Assembly: GCA_014156375.1 (NCBI GenBank)
Contig: RQJH01000001.1
Coordinates: 496,001 to 560,000 of the forward strand
DNA: 64,000 nt
Direction of reading: 5' to 3'
From: Enterobacteriaceae bacterium 89
GTDB taxonomy: Bacteria > Pseudomonadota > Gammaproteobacteria > Enterobacterales > Enterobacteriaceae
Below are positions 20,935 through 30,071 of the stretch, piece by piece; positions within the stretch are counted from its first letter, which is position 1; each line of letters begins with the position of its first letter. Position numbers and translations under genes: made by a program. The notes under the pieces were generated by a model that saw only the letters and a list, made by a program, of their open reading frames with translations, did not search any database and was not told where the DNA came from.

Positions 20935-22236
20935 ATGATAATCGTTGAACTGATCATCGTATTGGCGGCGATATTTCTTGGCGCCCGCTTAGGGGGGATT
21001 GGCATCGGCTATGCTGGCGGGCTGGGCGTTCTGGTTCTCGCTGCCATTGGCGTAGAACCCGGAAAAATTCCGTTTGACGTGATTTCCATCATCATGGCGG
21101 TAATTGCCGCGATCTCTGCGATGCAGATTGCAGGCGGCCTGGATTACCTCGTTAACCAGACCGAGAAGCTGCTGCGCCGCAATCCGAAATACATCACCAT
21201 CCTCGCACCAATCGTCACCTACTTCCTGACCATCTTCGCCGGTACCGGCAACATTTCCCTGGCGACGCTGCCGGTGATTGCCGAAGTGGCGAAAGAACAA
21301 GGCGTTAAACCTTGTCGCCCACTTTCCACCGCCGTGGTTTCCGCACAGATTGCGATTACCGCATCCCCTATCTCTGCGGCCGTGGTGTACATGTCTTCCG
21401 TGATGGAAGGCCACGGCGTCAGCTACATTCACCTGCTCTCCGTGGTTATCCCTTCCACGCTGCTGGCGGTGCTGCTGATGTCTTTCCTCGTGACGATGCT
21501 GTTCAACTCCAAACTCTCTGACGACCCGGTGTACCTGAAGCGTCTGGAAGAAGGCTTGATTGAACTGCGCGGCGAACGCCAGATGGAGATCAAACCGCGG
21601 GCGAAGCTCTCCGTGCTGCTGTTCCTGCTGGGCGTGGTCTGCGTGGTTATCTATGCCATCGTCAACAGCCCAAGCCTCGGCCTGGTGGCGAAACCGCTGA
21701 TGAACACCACCAACGCCATTCTGATTATTATGCTGAGCGTCGCGACCCTGACCACTGTGGTTTGCCGCATCGAAACGGACAGCATCCTCAACTCCAGTAC
21801 CTTTAAGGCCGGCATGAGCGCCTGTATCTGTATTCTGGGCGTGGCCTGGCTGGGTGACACCTTCGTGTCGCACAACATTGACTGGATCAAAGAGACAGCG
21901 GGCAGCGTGATTCAGGGCCATCCGTGGCTGCTGGCGGTGATCTTCTTCTTCGCCTCTGCCCTGCTCTATTCTCAAGCGGCAACCGCGAAAGCACTGATGC
22001 CAATGGCGCTGGCGCTGAACGTTTCTCCGCTGACTGCTGTAGCTTCCTTCGCGGCCGTTTCTGGCCTGTTTATTCTGCCAACCTATCCAACGCTGGTTGC
22101 GGCGGTACAGATGGACGACACCGGCACGACACGCATCGGCCGCTTCGTCTTCAACCATCCGTTCTTTATTCCGGGCACCATGGGCGTCATTTTCTCCGTG
22201 TGCTTCGGTTTCCTGATCGGCAGTTTCATCCTGTAA
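20935..22236 (+). CDS. dcuA: C4-dicarboxylate antiporter DcuA
   Basis: A 433-residue inner-membrane transporter with about ten hydrophobic segments, matching DcuA in length and sequence (starts MIIVELIIVLAAIFLGARLGG). It exchanges aspartate, fumarate or malate for succinate. Downstream of aspA with 115 bp between them, it is probably expressed both with aspA and from its own promoter. Confidence 0.98.
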   Translation: MIIVELIIVLAAIFLGARLGGIGIGYAGGLGVLVLAAIGVEPGKIPFDVISIIMAVIAAISAMQIAGGLDYLVNQTEKLLRRNPKYITILAPIVTYFLTIFAGTGNISLATLPVIAEVAKEQGVKPCRPLSTAVVSAQIAITASPISAAVVYMSSVMEGHGVSYIHLLSVVIPSTLLAVLLMSFLVTMLFNSKLSDDPVYLKRLEEGLIELRGERQMEIKPRAKLSVLLFLLGVVCVVIYAIVNSPSLGLVAKPLMNTTNAILIIMLSVATLTTVVCRIETDSILNSSTFKAGMSACICILGVAWLGDTFVSHNIDWIKETAGSVIQGHPWLLAVIFFFASALLYSQAATAKALMPMALALNVSPLTAVASFAAVSGLFILPTYPTLVAAVQMDDTGTTRIGRFVFNHPFFIPGTMGVIFSVCFGFLIGSFIL

Positions 22237-22349
22237 AGCACTGCCGGTTGTAAAAATGCTTAAAGTCGGGCCGCTCAGCGGCCCGAGTCATTCATCTCCC
22301 TGTGCTTCCTCATGCTATAGTGCCTTTTTTCGCCGATACGAGGTTGACG

Positions 22350-22673
22350 ATGACCCTGCCCAACGCAGTTGTTGTACTCTGTACCGCCCCGGATGAAGCC
22401 ACCGCTCAGGACTTAGCCGCCAAAGTGCTGGCTGAAAAACTGGCCGCCTGCGTCACGATTTTGCCTGGCGCTACCTCCCTCTATTACTGGGAAGGCAAGC
22501 TTGAGCAGGAGTATGAAGTGCAGATGCTGTTGAAATCTGACACCGAGCGGCAACAGGCGCTGCTGGACTGCCTGAAGTCTCATCACCCGTATCAAACCCC
22601 GGAACTGCTGGTTTTACCCGTTTCCCACGGAGACAACGATTACCTCTCATGGCTCAACGCATCCTTACGCTGA
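22350..22673 (+). CDS. cutA: Divalent-cation tolerance protein CutA
   Basis: A 107-residue trimeric CutA1-fold protein with the conserved core [30 protein letters not shown] and [11 protein letters not shown]. The start [16 protein letters not shown] is the only plausible ATG with a nearby purine-rich site. The N-terminus is a few residues shorter than in E. coli. Its 3' end overlaps the dsbD start by 25 bp, so the two are translationally linked. Confidence 0.93.
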   Translation: MTLPNAVVVLCTAPDEATAQDLAAKVLAEKLAACVTILPGATSLYYWEGKLEQEYEVQMLLKSDTERQQALLDCLKSHHPYQTPELLVLPVSHGDNDYLSWLNASLR

Positions 22674-24442
22674 TCCTGCTGCTGTACAGCACTTCAGCCT
22701 TTGCCGGGTTGTTCGACGCACCCGGCCGCTCTAATTTCACGCCGGCCGATCAGGCTTTCGCGTTCGATTTTCAACAGAATGTCCACGATCTGACGCTGAA
22801 CTGGCAGATAAAAGACGGGTATTACCTGTACCGAAAACAGGTATCGGTGACGCCTGCGCAAGCCTCCGTATCGCCGCTACAGCTGCCGAAAGGCGAATGG
22901 CACGAAGATGAATTCTTTGGCAAAAGCGAGATTTATCGCCATCGGCTGACGGTTCCCGTAGATATTACCCAGGCCAGCAAAGGAGCCACGCTGACAGTCA
23001 CTTACCAGGGCTGCGCGGAGGCGGGGTTCTGTTATCCGCCGGAGACGAAGGTGGTGCCGCTGAGTGAAGTTGTGGCTTCTCAGGTTGCTGCTTCCCCTCT
23101 CCCTGACCCTCTCCCCCAGGAGAGGGAAAAAGACAGCACCGATGCCAACCACTCCCTTGAGGACAGCGCCGGAGTTAACCACTCCCTCTCCCTTGGGGAG
23201 AGGGCCGGGGAGAGGGGAGATAGCCACTCAGAACTCCCCTTCTCCGCGCTCTGGGCCCTGCTGATTGGCATTGGCATCGCCTTCACGCCCTGCGTGCTGC
23301 CGATGTACCCGCTGATCTCCGGCATCGTCCTCGGCGGCAAACAGCGCCTCTCAACCGGACGCGCGCTGCTGCTGGCCTTTATCTACGTGCAGGGCATGGC
23401 GCTGACCTACACCGCACTGGGCCTGGTGGTCGCTGCCGCCGGGCTGAAGTTCCAGGCCGCGCTTCAGCACCCTTACGTGCTTATCGGCCTGTCGGCGGTA
23501 TTTGTACTCTTAGCCCTGTCGATGTTCGGCCTGTTCAGCCTGCAACTCCCCTCTTCGCTGCAAACGCGTCTGACGCTGATGAGTAATCGTCAAAAGGGCG
23601 GTTCCGCTGGCGGCGTATTTGCGATGGGGGCCATTGCCGGGCTGATTTGCTCACCCTGCACCACCGCGCCACTGAGCGCAATTCTGCTTTACATCGCCCA
23701 GAGCGGTAATCTGTGGCTGGGCGGCGGCACGCTGTATCTTTACGCGCTGGGAATGGGCCTGCCGCTGATTCTGGTCACCATTTTCGGCAATCGTCTGCTG
23801 CCAAAAAGTGGCCCGTGGATGGCGCAGGTCAAAATTGCGTTTGGTTTTGTCATTCTGGCGCTGCCGGTGTTCCTGCTTGAGCGTATTATTGGCGACGTCT
23901 GGGGTCTGCGGCTGTGGTCGATGCTCGGCATCGCCTTCTTCGGCTGGGCGTTTATCACCAGTCTGACGGCAGGCAAACCGTGGATGCGGATTGTGCAAAT
24001 CCTGCTGCTGGCCGCCGCGCTGATTAGCGTTCGTCCATTGCAGGACTGGGCATTCGGAACGCAGCAAGGGCAACAGCAGGCGCATCTGAACTTCACCCGT
24101 ATCGCCAATACCGATGAGCTTCAGCAGGCGATTGCCAGCGCCAAAGGCAAACCGGTGATGCTCGATTTGTACGCCGACTGGTGCGTCGCCTGTAAAGAGT
24201 TCGAGAAATACACCTTTAGCGATCCGCAGGTCCAGCTGGCGCTAAAAAACACCGTTTTGCTACAGGCCGACGTGACCCGCAACACAGCGCAGGACGCCGC
24301 GCTGCTGAAACAGTTGCAAGTTCCCGGTCTGCCGACCATTCTGTTTTTTGATAGTGCAGGAAAGGAGATCCCTGCCATGCGAGTTGCCGGGTTTATGGAT
24401 GCCGCCGCTTTCCGCGAGCATTTGCAGAAACTGGCCCGGTAA
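22649..24442 (+). CDS. dsbD: Thiol:disulfide interchange protein DsbD with an enlarged, repeat-encoded linker
   Basis: A 597-residue precursor that passes electrons from cytoplasmic thioredoxin to periplasmic DsbC, DsbG and CcmG. The signal peptide ends at FAG. The N-terminal domain has the cysteine pair GCAEAGFC (about 122/128). The membrane domain has [10 protein letters not shown] and CSPCTTAP. The C-terminal thioredoxin-like domain has DWCVACKEF. All redox cysteines are present. The E. coli protein has 565 residues; the extra ~32 lie between the N-terminal and membrane domains (about residues 149-191) and are encoded by a CCCTCTCCC-type palindromic repeat (23094-23219) that stays in frame. 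Confidence 0.97.
   Translation: MAQRILTLILLLYSTSAFAGLFDAPGRSNFTPADQAFAFDFQQNVHDLTLNWQIKDGYYLYRKQVSVTPAQASVSPLQLPKGEWHEDEFFGKSEIYRHRLTVPVDITQASKGATLTVTYQGCAEAGFCYPPETKVVPLSEVVASQVAASPLPDPLPQEREKDSTDANHSLEDSAGVNHSLSLGERAGERGDSHSELPFSALWALLIGIGIAFTPCVLPMYPLISGIVLGGKQRLSTGRALLLAFIYVQGMALTYTALGLVVAAAGLKFQAALQHPYVLIGLSAVFVLLALSMFGLFSLQLPSSLQTRLTLMSNRQKGGSAGGVFAMGAIAGLICSPCTTAPLSAILLYIAQSGNLWLGGGTLYLYALGMGLPLILVTIFGNRLLPKSGPWMAQVKIAFGFVILALPVFLLERIIGDVWGLRLWSMLGIAFFGWAFITSLTAGKPWMRIVQILLLAAALISVRPLQDWAFGTQQGQQQAHLNFTRIANTDELQQAIASAKGKPVMLDLYADWCVACKEFEKYTFSDPQVQLALKNTVLLQADVTRNTAQDAALLKQLQVPGLPTILFFDSAGKEIPAMRVAGFMDAAAFREHLQKLAR
23094..23219. repeat. CCCTCTCCC-family palindromic repeat, copy 1, inside dsbD
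   Basis: It begins CCCTCTCCCTGACCCTCTCC and ends with the mirrored GGGAGAGGGCCGGGGAGAGG, with short internal hairpins. It has the same organisation as the intergenic copies at 31083, 35801, 53910 and 57614. Its 126 bp contain no stop in the dsbD frame and are read as a Pro/Leu/Glu/Arg-rich linker. Confidence 0.85.
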
Positions 24443-24478
24443 ACGACACTTTTAAAGGGATAAACGGAGGAGAAAGCC

Positions 24479-25054
24479 GTGCAACGCGAAGACGTATTGG
24501 GGCAAGCCCTGCAATTACTTGAGATCAAAGGGATTGCCGACACCACGCTGGAGATGGTGGCTGAAAAAGTCGACACTCCGCTCGACGATCTCAAGCGTTT
24601 CTGGCCCGACAAAGAAGCGCTGCTGTATGACGTGCTGCGTTTTCTCAGCCAGCAGGTGGATATCTGGCGCCGTCAGCTGATGCTTAACGAAGAGCTCAGC
24701 AACGAGCAAAAAATCCTGGCGCGCTACAGCGCACTGACGGAATGCGTGAGCAACAACCGCTATCCCGGCTGTCTGTTTATTGCCGCCTGCACGTTTTACC
24801 CGGATCCAGAGCATCCGATCCACCAGCTGGCCGATTTACAGAAGCGCACCGCCCATGAGTTCACCCATGAGCTGCTGACGAAGCTGGAAGTGGATGACCC
24901 TACCATGGTCGCCAAACAGATGGAGCTGGTGCTGGAAGGCTGTCTGAGCCGTTTACTGGTCAAACGCAGCCAGCAGGACGTCGACACCGCACAGCGGCTG
25001 GCAGAAGACATTCTGCGCTTTGCTCAGTGCCGCTCCGGTGGCGCGCTGACCTGA
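24479..25054 (+). CDS. yjdC: TetR-family regulator YjdC
   Basis: A 191-residue protein matching E. coli YjdC end to end. The N-terminal TetR helix-turn-helix ([35 protein letters not shown]) is followed by an all-helical ligand domain. The start is a GTG preceded by GGAGGAG. It lies 36 bp after dsbD and may be co-transcribed with it. Its targets are not established here. Confidence 0.93.
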   Translation: MQREDVLGQALQLLEIKGIADTTLEMVAEKVDTPLDDLKRFWPDKEALLYDVLRFLSQQVDIWRRQLMLNEELSNEQKILARYSALTECVSNNRYPGCLFIAACTFYPDPEHPIHQLADLQKRTAHEFTHELLTKLEVDDPTMVAKQMELVLEGCLSRLLVKRSQQDVDTAQRLAEDILRFAQCRSGGALT

Positions 25055-25166
25055 GACTGAGAATCGCAGCGAAAATGCGCGAATTGTCGCAAAGTTAAGC
25101 AAACGCACGCGTTTTGTGGAATTTGGGTTGACGGGCAGCGGCGATTGCGGTTTAATGCGCCCCGTT

Positions 25167-25242
25167 GCCCGGATAGCTCAGTCGGTAGAGCAGGGGATTG
25201 AAAATCCCCGTGTCCTTGGTTCGATTCCGAGTCCGGGCACCA
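25167..25242 (+). tRNA. pheU: tRNA-Phe (GAA)
   Basis: A 76-nt cloverleaf with the acceptor stem GCCCGGA/TCCGGGC, D-arm GCTCAGTCGGTAGAGC, anticodon stem GGGGA/TCCCC with GAA at 25200-25202, TTCGATT T-loop and encoded ACCA end. It has the same position after yjdC as pheU in E. coli. Downstream genes differ from E. coli, making the tRNA a junction of variable gene content. Confidence 0.98.
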
Positions 25243-25253
25243 CTTATTCAGAA

Positions 25254-25279
25254 AACCCAGCCTATGGCTGGGTTTTTGC
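25254..25279 (+). terminator. tRNA-Phe terminator
   Basis: A 9-bp stem AACCCAGCC/GGCTGGGTT with the loop TAT, followed by TTTGCTTTT, starts 12 nt after the tRNA. Confidence 0.92.
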
Positions 25280-25316
25280 TTTTCTGCGATCCGGACTCTA
25301 CATCGAATTGGAAACA

Positions 25317-25348
25317 GCCCGGCGGCACTTCGTTTGCGCGGACCTACA
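25317..25348. repeat. REP element
   Basis: GCCCGGCGGCACTTCGTTTG followed by CGCGGACCTACA has the layout of the other REP units in this window. It lies between the tRNA and cbpA. Confidence 0.75.
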
Positions 25349-25499
25349 CAATACAAACCATCACCAGGCAATTCCCCTCATCGCCCCAACCTTGCCCTAA
25401 AGCAATTTCCCGCCGCATTCTCAGGTTTACCCTACACTTACAGGGTTAAGAGCTTCAGGGAACCTGTCCTGTTCGTATGATTCGATAAGAGAAACGATT

Positions 25500-26426
25500 A
25501 TGGAATTAAAGGATTATTACGCCATCATGGGCGTGAAGCCGACGGACGATCTCAAGACTATCAAGACCGCCTATCGTCGCCTCGCCCGCAAATATCACCC
25601 CGACGTCAGCAAAGAGCCCGATGCCGAAGCCCGCTTTAAGGAAGTGGCCGAAGCCTGGGAGGTGCTGAGCGATGACACTCGCCGCCAGGAGTACGACACG
25701 CTCTGGGCTCACCGCAACGATCCGCAGTTCCATCAGCAGTCGCACTCCGGCCAACAGCAAAGCTACAGTCAGGAAGATTTCGACGACATCTTCTCGTCGA
25801 TGTTTGGCCAGCAGGCCCGACAGTCTCGCCAGCCACATACCGCACGCGGGCACGACGTGGAAATCGAAGTGGCCGTCTTCCTCGAAGAAACGCTGGAAGC
25901 CCACAGCCGCACCATCAGCTATAAGCTACCGGTATATAACGTCTTCGGTATGGTCGAGCAGGAGATCCCGAAAACGCTCAACGTCAAAATCCCGGCAGGC
26001 GTAGGCGATGGGCAGCGCATCCGCCTGAAAGGCCAGGGTACGCCGGGCGAAAACGGCGGACCAAACGGCGACCTGTGGCTCATCATCCGCATGGCTCCGC
26101 ATCCGCTGTTCGATATTGTCGGCCATAATCTGGAAGTGGTGCTGCCGCTGGCGCCGTGGGAAGCCGCACTCGGTGCGAAAGTCACCGTGCCGACGCTGAA
26201 AGAGAGCATTCTGCTGACCATTCCGGCGGGCAGTCAGGCAGGCCAGCGTCTGCGTATCAAAGGCAAAGGGCTGGTGAACAAGCAACATACCGGCGATCTG
26301 TTTGCGATTATCAAAATCGTGATGCCGCCAAAACCGGACGAAACCAGCGCCGCCCTCTGGCAGCAGCTGGCAGACGCACAGGCAACCTTCGATCCACGTA
26401 AAGAGTGGGGCAAAAACCATGGCTAA
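25500..26426 (+). CDS. cbpA: Curved DNA-binding co-chaperone CbpA
   Basis: A 308-residue DnaJ-family protein. The J domain with HPD (KYHPDVS, about residues 36-38) is followed by a Gln/Ser/Phe linker and two beta-rich C-terminal substrate domains. There is no zinc finger, as expected for CbpA. It stimulates DnaK and binds the nucleoid in stationary phase. Its inhibitor gene cbpM overlaps the 3' end by 8 bp. In E. coli K-12 the pair lies elsewhere (22 min); here it follows tRNA-Phe. Confidence 0.95.
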   Translation: MELKDYYAIMGVKPTDDLKTIKTAYRRLARKYHPDVSKEPDAEARFKEVAEAWEVLSDDTRRQEYDTLWAHRNDPQFHQQSHSGQQQSYSQEDFDDIFSSMFGQQARQSRQPHTARGHDVEIEVAVFLEETLEAHSRTISYKLPVYNVFGMVEQEIPKTLNVKIPAGVGDGQRIRLKGQGTPGENGGPNGDLWLIIRMAPHPLFDIVGHNLEVVLPLAPWEAALGAKVTVPTLKESILLTIPAGSQAGQRLRIKGKGLVNKQHTGDLFAIIKIVMPPKPDETSAALWQQLADAQATFDPRKEWGKNHG

Positions 26427-26718
26427 TGTCACCATTACCTTCACCGTCACCGAATTCTGTCTGCATACCGGCGTGTCGGAGGAAGAACTGGATGAAATCG
26501 TCGGACTGGGGGTGATCGAACCGAGTAAAGCTCAGGGTCCGGACTGGCATTTCGACGACCGCGCGGTCACCGTGGTCCATCGTGCATTACGGCTGCGTCG
26601 CGAACTGGCGCTGGACTGGCCGGGGATCGCCGTGACGCTGACCCTGCTCGATGAAAATGCCAGACTGAAGCAGGAAAATCGTCTGTTGCTCCAGCGCCTG
26701 CAACGTTATCTGGACTAA
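26419..26718 (+). CDS. cbpM: CbpA modulator CbpM
   Basis: A 99-residue MerR-HTH-like protein ([25 protein letters not shown]) with a C-terminal coiled coil ([23 protein letters not shown]). It binds the CbpA J domain and blocks both co-chaperone and DNA-binding activity. Translation is coupled to cbpA through the overlap. Confidence 0.93.
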   Translation: MANVTITFTVTEFCLHTGVSEEELDEIVGLGVIEPSKAQGPDWHFDDRAVTVVHRALRLRRELALDWPGIAVTLTLLDENARLKQENRLLLQRLQRYLD

Positions 26719-26737
26719 AGATACCCTTTGAAACAAT

Positions 26738-26762
26738 GCCAGCCTGCGGGCTGGCCCCTTTC
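26738..26762 (+). terminator. cbpAM terminator
   Basis: The stem GCCAGCC/GGCTGGC with a 4-nt loop is followed by CCCCTTTCC, 19 bp after the cbpM stop. The T tract is poor, so it may be partial. Confidence 0.6.
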
Positions 26763-26817
26763 CGGGCCCAATCCTTTATACTTTCTCTATATTCCGGCTC
26801 TGAAGTGACACCCGACC

Positions 26818-27774
26818 ATGACAACCTTTGCCCTGAAACGTGACTGGCGGATACCCATCGCCACCCTCCTTCTGGTGGTATTGCTGGCCTTAGCTTTTCA
26901 GCTTCACAGCCACTGGGCCGCCTTTTTGCAGTGGTGCCTCAGCACGCAAATCACCCTGCACCGCTATCTGGTGATGTATCTGCTCCAGCTTAATAACCAC
27001 CAGTATTCCGGCGGCCTGTGGCTGCTGACGGGCTCATTTATCTACGGCGTGCTGCACGCCATAGGCCCCGGTCACGGCAAATTCATCGTCACCACCTACC
27101 TCAGCACCAACCAGGAAAGCCAGCTGGCCGCGCGCGTTGTACCGTTCCTCGGCAGCCTGATGCAGGGCGTCAGTGCGATCCTGTTCGTGTTTGTCCTGGC
27201 GGTGGGGTTCAATCTCGCCTCCGGGGACCTCAGCGAAAGCCGCTGGTACGTTGAGAAAATCAGCGCAGTGATGATTGGCTGTTTTGGCGTTTTCGTTATC
27301 TGGCAGGCGCTGAAGAGCCTGCGTCCGCGCAGGCTGAGCATTCTCGGCATCAAACCGTTGCATAACCACGATGCGGACTGCGGCTGCGGACACCACGGCG
27401 TGGGCAAAGAGATGTCTCATGCGGACTGGAAAACCCGAATTGGCGTGATCCTGACCGTGGGAGCACGCCCGTGCAGCGGTGCAATCATGATTTTGATGTT
27501 CGCCAATGCGATTGGGATTGTAACCTGGGGAATTTTCGCGGTCATGACCATGGCGCTGGGCACCGCGCTGTCAATTTTGGGGCTGTCGCTGGCGGTTCGC
27601 TATGCGCGAGCCCGGACCATCGCGTTCTTCGGCGAGGGAAGCGATCAGATTCGCTGGCTGGTGCCGGCGGTGAAAGTCCTCGGCGGCGTGCTGATAATCC
27701 TTTTTGCCACCGTGCTGTTCCTCACCGTCATTCCCATCAGCGCTAATGGCGATTACATCGCCGCAGGTTGTTGA
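26818..27774 (+). CDS. NicO-family nickel/cobalt (or zinc) transporter
   Basis: A 318-residue membrane protein with about seven hydrophobic segments. Metal-family hallmarks are HAIGPGHGKFIVTTYL near residue 78-93, a His/Cys-rich cytoplasmic stretch HNHDADCGCGHHG near 181-193, and the late motif GARPCSGAIMIL near 218. These place it in the NicO/RcnA/ZevB superfamily. It does not carry the long His-rich loop of RcnA. There is no accessory periplasmic (DUF1007/ZevA-like) gene next to it, so export of nickel/cobalt versus zinc uptake cannot be decided. It starts at ATG 26818 after a short promoter region following cbpM. Confidence 0.85.
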   Translation: MTTFALKRDWRIPIATLLLVVLLALAFQLHSHWAAFLQWCLSTQITLHRYLVMYLLQLNNHQYSGGLWLLTGSFIYGVLHAIGPGHGKFIVTTYLSTNQESQLAARVVPFLGSLMQGVSAILFVFVLAVGFNLASGDLSESRWYVEKISAVMIGCFGVFVIWQALKSLRPRRLSILGIKPLHNHDADCGCGHHGVGKEMSHADWKTRIGVILTVGARPCSGAIMILMFANAIGIVTWGIFAVMTMALGTALSILGLSLAVRYARARTIAFFGEGSDQIRWLVPAVKVLGGVLIILFATVLFLTVIPISANGDYIAAGC

Positions 27775-27780
27775 TATCAA

Positions 27781-27808
27781 AAAAAACGCCTCCCAATGGG
27801 AGGCGTTG
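27781..27808 (-). terminator. proP terminator, also between convergent genes
   Basis: The stem AACGCCTCCC/GGGAGGCGTT is followed on the minus strand by eight T residues. The + strand has only a short T tract (TTGTCATTTCTT). Confidence 0.88.
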
Positions 27809-27825
27809 TCATTTCTTACACCGGC

Positions 27826-29328
27826 TTACTCGTTAATACGAGGATGCTGATCGACCAGGCGAGAACGTTTTTCCTGCAACACTTCGATTTCCGCATCGAT
27901 ATCTTCGATCTTCTGCTCTACGTTATCGTAATGCTCACGCAGAATCTCTTTCGCTTCCTGGATATCCGATGCCGCTGGCGTCGCGCCCTTCAGCGGACGG
28001 TTGGCGGTTTCCTTCATGAACAGACCTGTCAGCAAACCAATGACCGCAATCACCATCAGATAATAGGCTGGCATCATCAGATTCTGGGTGTATTCCACCA
28101 ACCATGCCGCCAGCGTAGGTGTCAGACCCGCAATCAGCACGGAGATGTTAAAGGCGCTTGCCAGCGCACTGTAGCGAATGTGTGTCGGGAACATCGCCGG
28201 CAGCGATGAGGCCATCACGCCGATAAAGCAGTTGAGGATCACCGCCAGCAGCAGCAGGCCCGCGAAAATCAGCCCGATCACGTTGCTGTTGATCAGGATG
28301 AACGCCGGAATGGAGCAGACAAACAGCAGCACGCTACCAATCAGGATAAACGGACGACGACCAAAGCGGTCGCTCAGCATGCCGATAATCGGCTGCACGA
28401 ACAGCATCCCGACCATAATCGCAATGATGATCAGCACACCGTGATCTTCAGAGTAATGCAGGTTATGTGACAGGTAGCTCGGCATATACGTGAGCAACAT
28501 GTAGTAGGTCACGTTGGTGGCAATCACCATCCCGATACAGATAAGCAGCGAGCGCCAGTGTTTGGTGGCGATCTCTTTGAACGACACTTTTGGCCCGTCC
28601 TGCAGACCCTGACGATCGCCCTGCTCCAGCTTTTCAACGTGCTGCTGGAAGGCAGGCGTCTCTTCAAGCGCGTGACGCAGATACAGCCCGATAATCCCTA
28701 ACGGCAGCGCCAGGAAGAACGGCAGACGCCAGCCCCACTCGAGGAAGTTATCTTCACCGACGATGGTGGAAATCAGGACCACAAGACCCGCACCCAGCAC
28801 AAACCCGGCGATGGAGCCGAAATCCAGCCAGCTGCCCATAAAGCCACGTTTACGGTCCGGCGAATACTCGGCCACAAAGATGGAGGCCCCGGTATATTCA
28901 CCGCCAACCGAGAAGCCCTGCGCCATTTTACAAAGCAGCAGCAGGATCGGTGCCCAGATGCCGATAGTGGCATAGGAAGGGATCAGCCCGATACAGAAGG
29001 TACTGATCGACATGATAACAATCGTTATCGCGAGTATTTTCTGGCGGCCGTATTTGTCACCCAGCATCCCGAAAAACAGGCCGCCGAGCGGGCGGATCAG
29101 GAAGGGAACGGAGAAGGTCCCCAGTGCGGCAATCATCTGCACGCCGGGATCGGCATCCGGGAAGAAGACCTTACCCAGCGCATAGGCGACGAAGCCGTAG
29201 ACGCCGAAATCAAACCATTCCATCGCATTACCGAGCGAGGCGGCGGTGATTGCTTTGCGTAACTTACTGTCGTCAATGATGGTGACATCACGCAGGGTAA
29301 TCGGCTTTACTTTTTTCCTTTTAAGCAT
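27826..29328 (-). CDS. proP: Proline/betaine/ectoine:proton symporter ProP
   Basis: A 500-residue MFS osmosensory transporter. The family motif GGLFFGMLGDKYGRQK lies between helices 2 and 3, and there are twelve hydrophobic segments. The C-terminal tail (AKEILREHYDNVEQKIEDIDAEIEVLQ) forms the antiparallel coiled coil that sets the osmotic activation threshold. Length and sequence match E. coli ProP throughout. A long (about 740 bp) upstream region separates it from kdgT; I see no confident promoter elements in the proP-proximal half. Confidence 0.98.
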   Translation of the reverse strand: MLKRKKVKPITLRDVTIIDDSKLRKAITAASLGNAMEWFDFGVYGFVAYALGKVFFPDADPGVQMIAALGTFSVPFLIRPLGGLFFGMLGDKYGRQKILAITIVIMSISTFCIGLIPSYATIGIWAPILLLLCKMAQGFSVGGEYTGASIFVAEYSPDRKRGFMGSWLDFGSIAGFVLGAGLVVLISTIVGEDNFLEWGWRLPFFLALPLGIIGLYLRHALEETPAFQQHVEKLEQGDRQGLQDGPKVSFKEIATKHWRSLLICIGMVIATNVTYYMLLTYMPSYLSHNLHYSEDHGVLIIIAIMVGMLFVQPIIGMLSDRFGRRPFILIGSVLLFVCSIPAFILINSNVIGLIFAGLLLLAVILNCFIGVMASSLPAMFPTHIRYSALASAFNISVLIAGLTPTLAAWLVEYTQNLMMPAYYLMVIAVIGLLTGLFMKETANRPLKGATPAASDIQEAKEILREHYDNVEQKIEDIDAEIEVLQEKRSRLVDQHPRINE

Positions 29329-30071
29329 TGTTGTCCTCGTTAACTATCGCCGTGAGCGCACACAAGAAGAGGCGAACAAGGGGGTTCGCTGGGTGCGGGC
29401 AGGAGCGATGAATTGCTGTGCTCCTCATTTCAAGCGTAGCAGGTTTACTTACACTGGCTGGTCAAAGCCTGTACAACCGAACCTGTTGACGCCTGCTCTG
29501 GCAGTAAAATGGGGCTGATTAAAACGACCATCAGCAAGGGTATTTCTGGTGCTTAACCTTAATTACCCTAACAGTGTTTATAAATGTGATCAACTTCACG
29601 CAAAATATTCCCGGCGGTGAAGTTGTTTCAGAAAACGTAAATCAGGCAAATCTGAAGTGAATATCTGCCGCGCTCCGCCATAGGAGCTTTCCTGGAAAAA
29701 TCGCCTTCCACGACAAGATATTAACCAAAACTGAATCAATTAATGATTTACTCGCTAAGGGTTTTAACTCGACATTTCCTGACATTCGCTTTGTCGCCTT
29801 TTTAGTTAAAGACAAGGCATACCAACTTTGCTTCAAATATGTGAAGCAAATAACTAAAACACTGTTTTATTTTCATTGAATCACTATTCCATTGATCGCA
29901 TCATAATCTCAGAGCTAACCGTGTCGGCAGCGTAAAACCATCGCAGAACGATGCGCACTCAAATTTTACCTCCAGGAAACAGACAGATAACAAGAGCTTT
30001 CGAGGCCAGTCTGTTGCTAAGCATTCTTATCAGCCCTGCTGGTTTGATACCGAAAGAAATGAGGATAGAAC
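29329..30071. other. Long intergenic region between divergent proP and kdgT
   Basis: There is no convincing gene. It holds the leader of proP, an AT-rich middle, and a KdgR-like palindrome near 29862. The kdgT ribosome site GAGGATAGAAC ends at 30071. A 64-codon frame on the minus strand in the middle has no recognisable features or ribosome site. Confidence 0.6.
29855..29869. promoter_or_regulatory. KdgR-like operator upstream of kdgT
   Basis: The palindrome TAAAACACTGTTTTA is set in AATAACT...TTTTCATT and resembles the KdgR box (AAATGAAACANTGTTTCATT). It sits about 200 bp before kdgT, whose E. coli homologue is KdgR-regulated. This is an inference by eye, and the distance is larger than usual. 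Confidence 0.5.

Noticed and set aside
20989..22158. 389-codon frame antisense to dcuA, and similar frames opposite mscM, frdA, aspA and crfC
   Set aside because: These are shadows of highly expressed GC-rich genes, with low-complexity His/Gln/Arg composition.
25167..25242. Genomic island integrated at tRNA-Phe
   Set aside because: No integrase gene and no duplicated tRNA end were seen in the following sequence; the variable content is better described as rearrangement.
29642..29836. 64-codon minus-strand frame in the proP-kdgT gap
   Set aside because: No Shine-Dalgarno, no signal peptide or recognisable domain; chance in AT-rich DNA is more likely.
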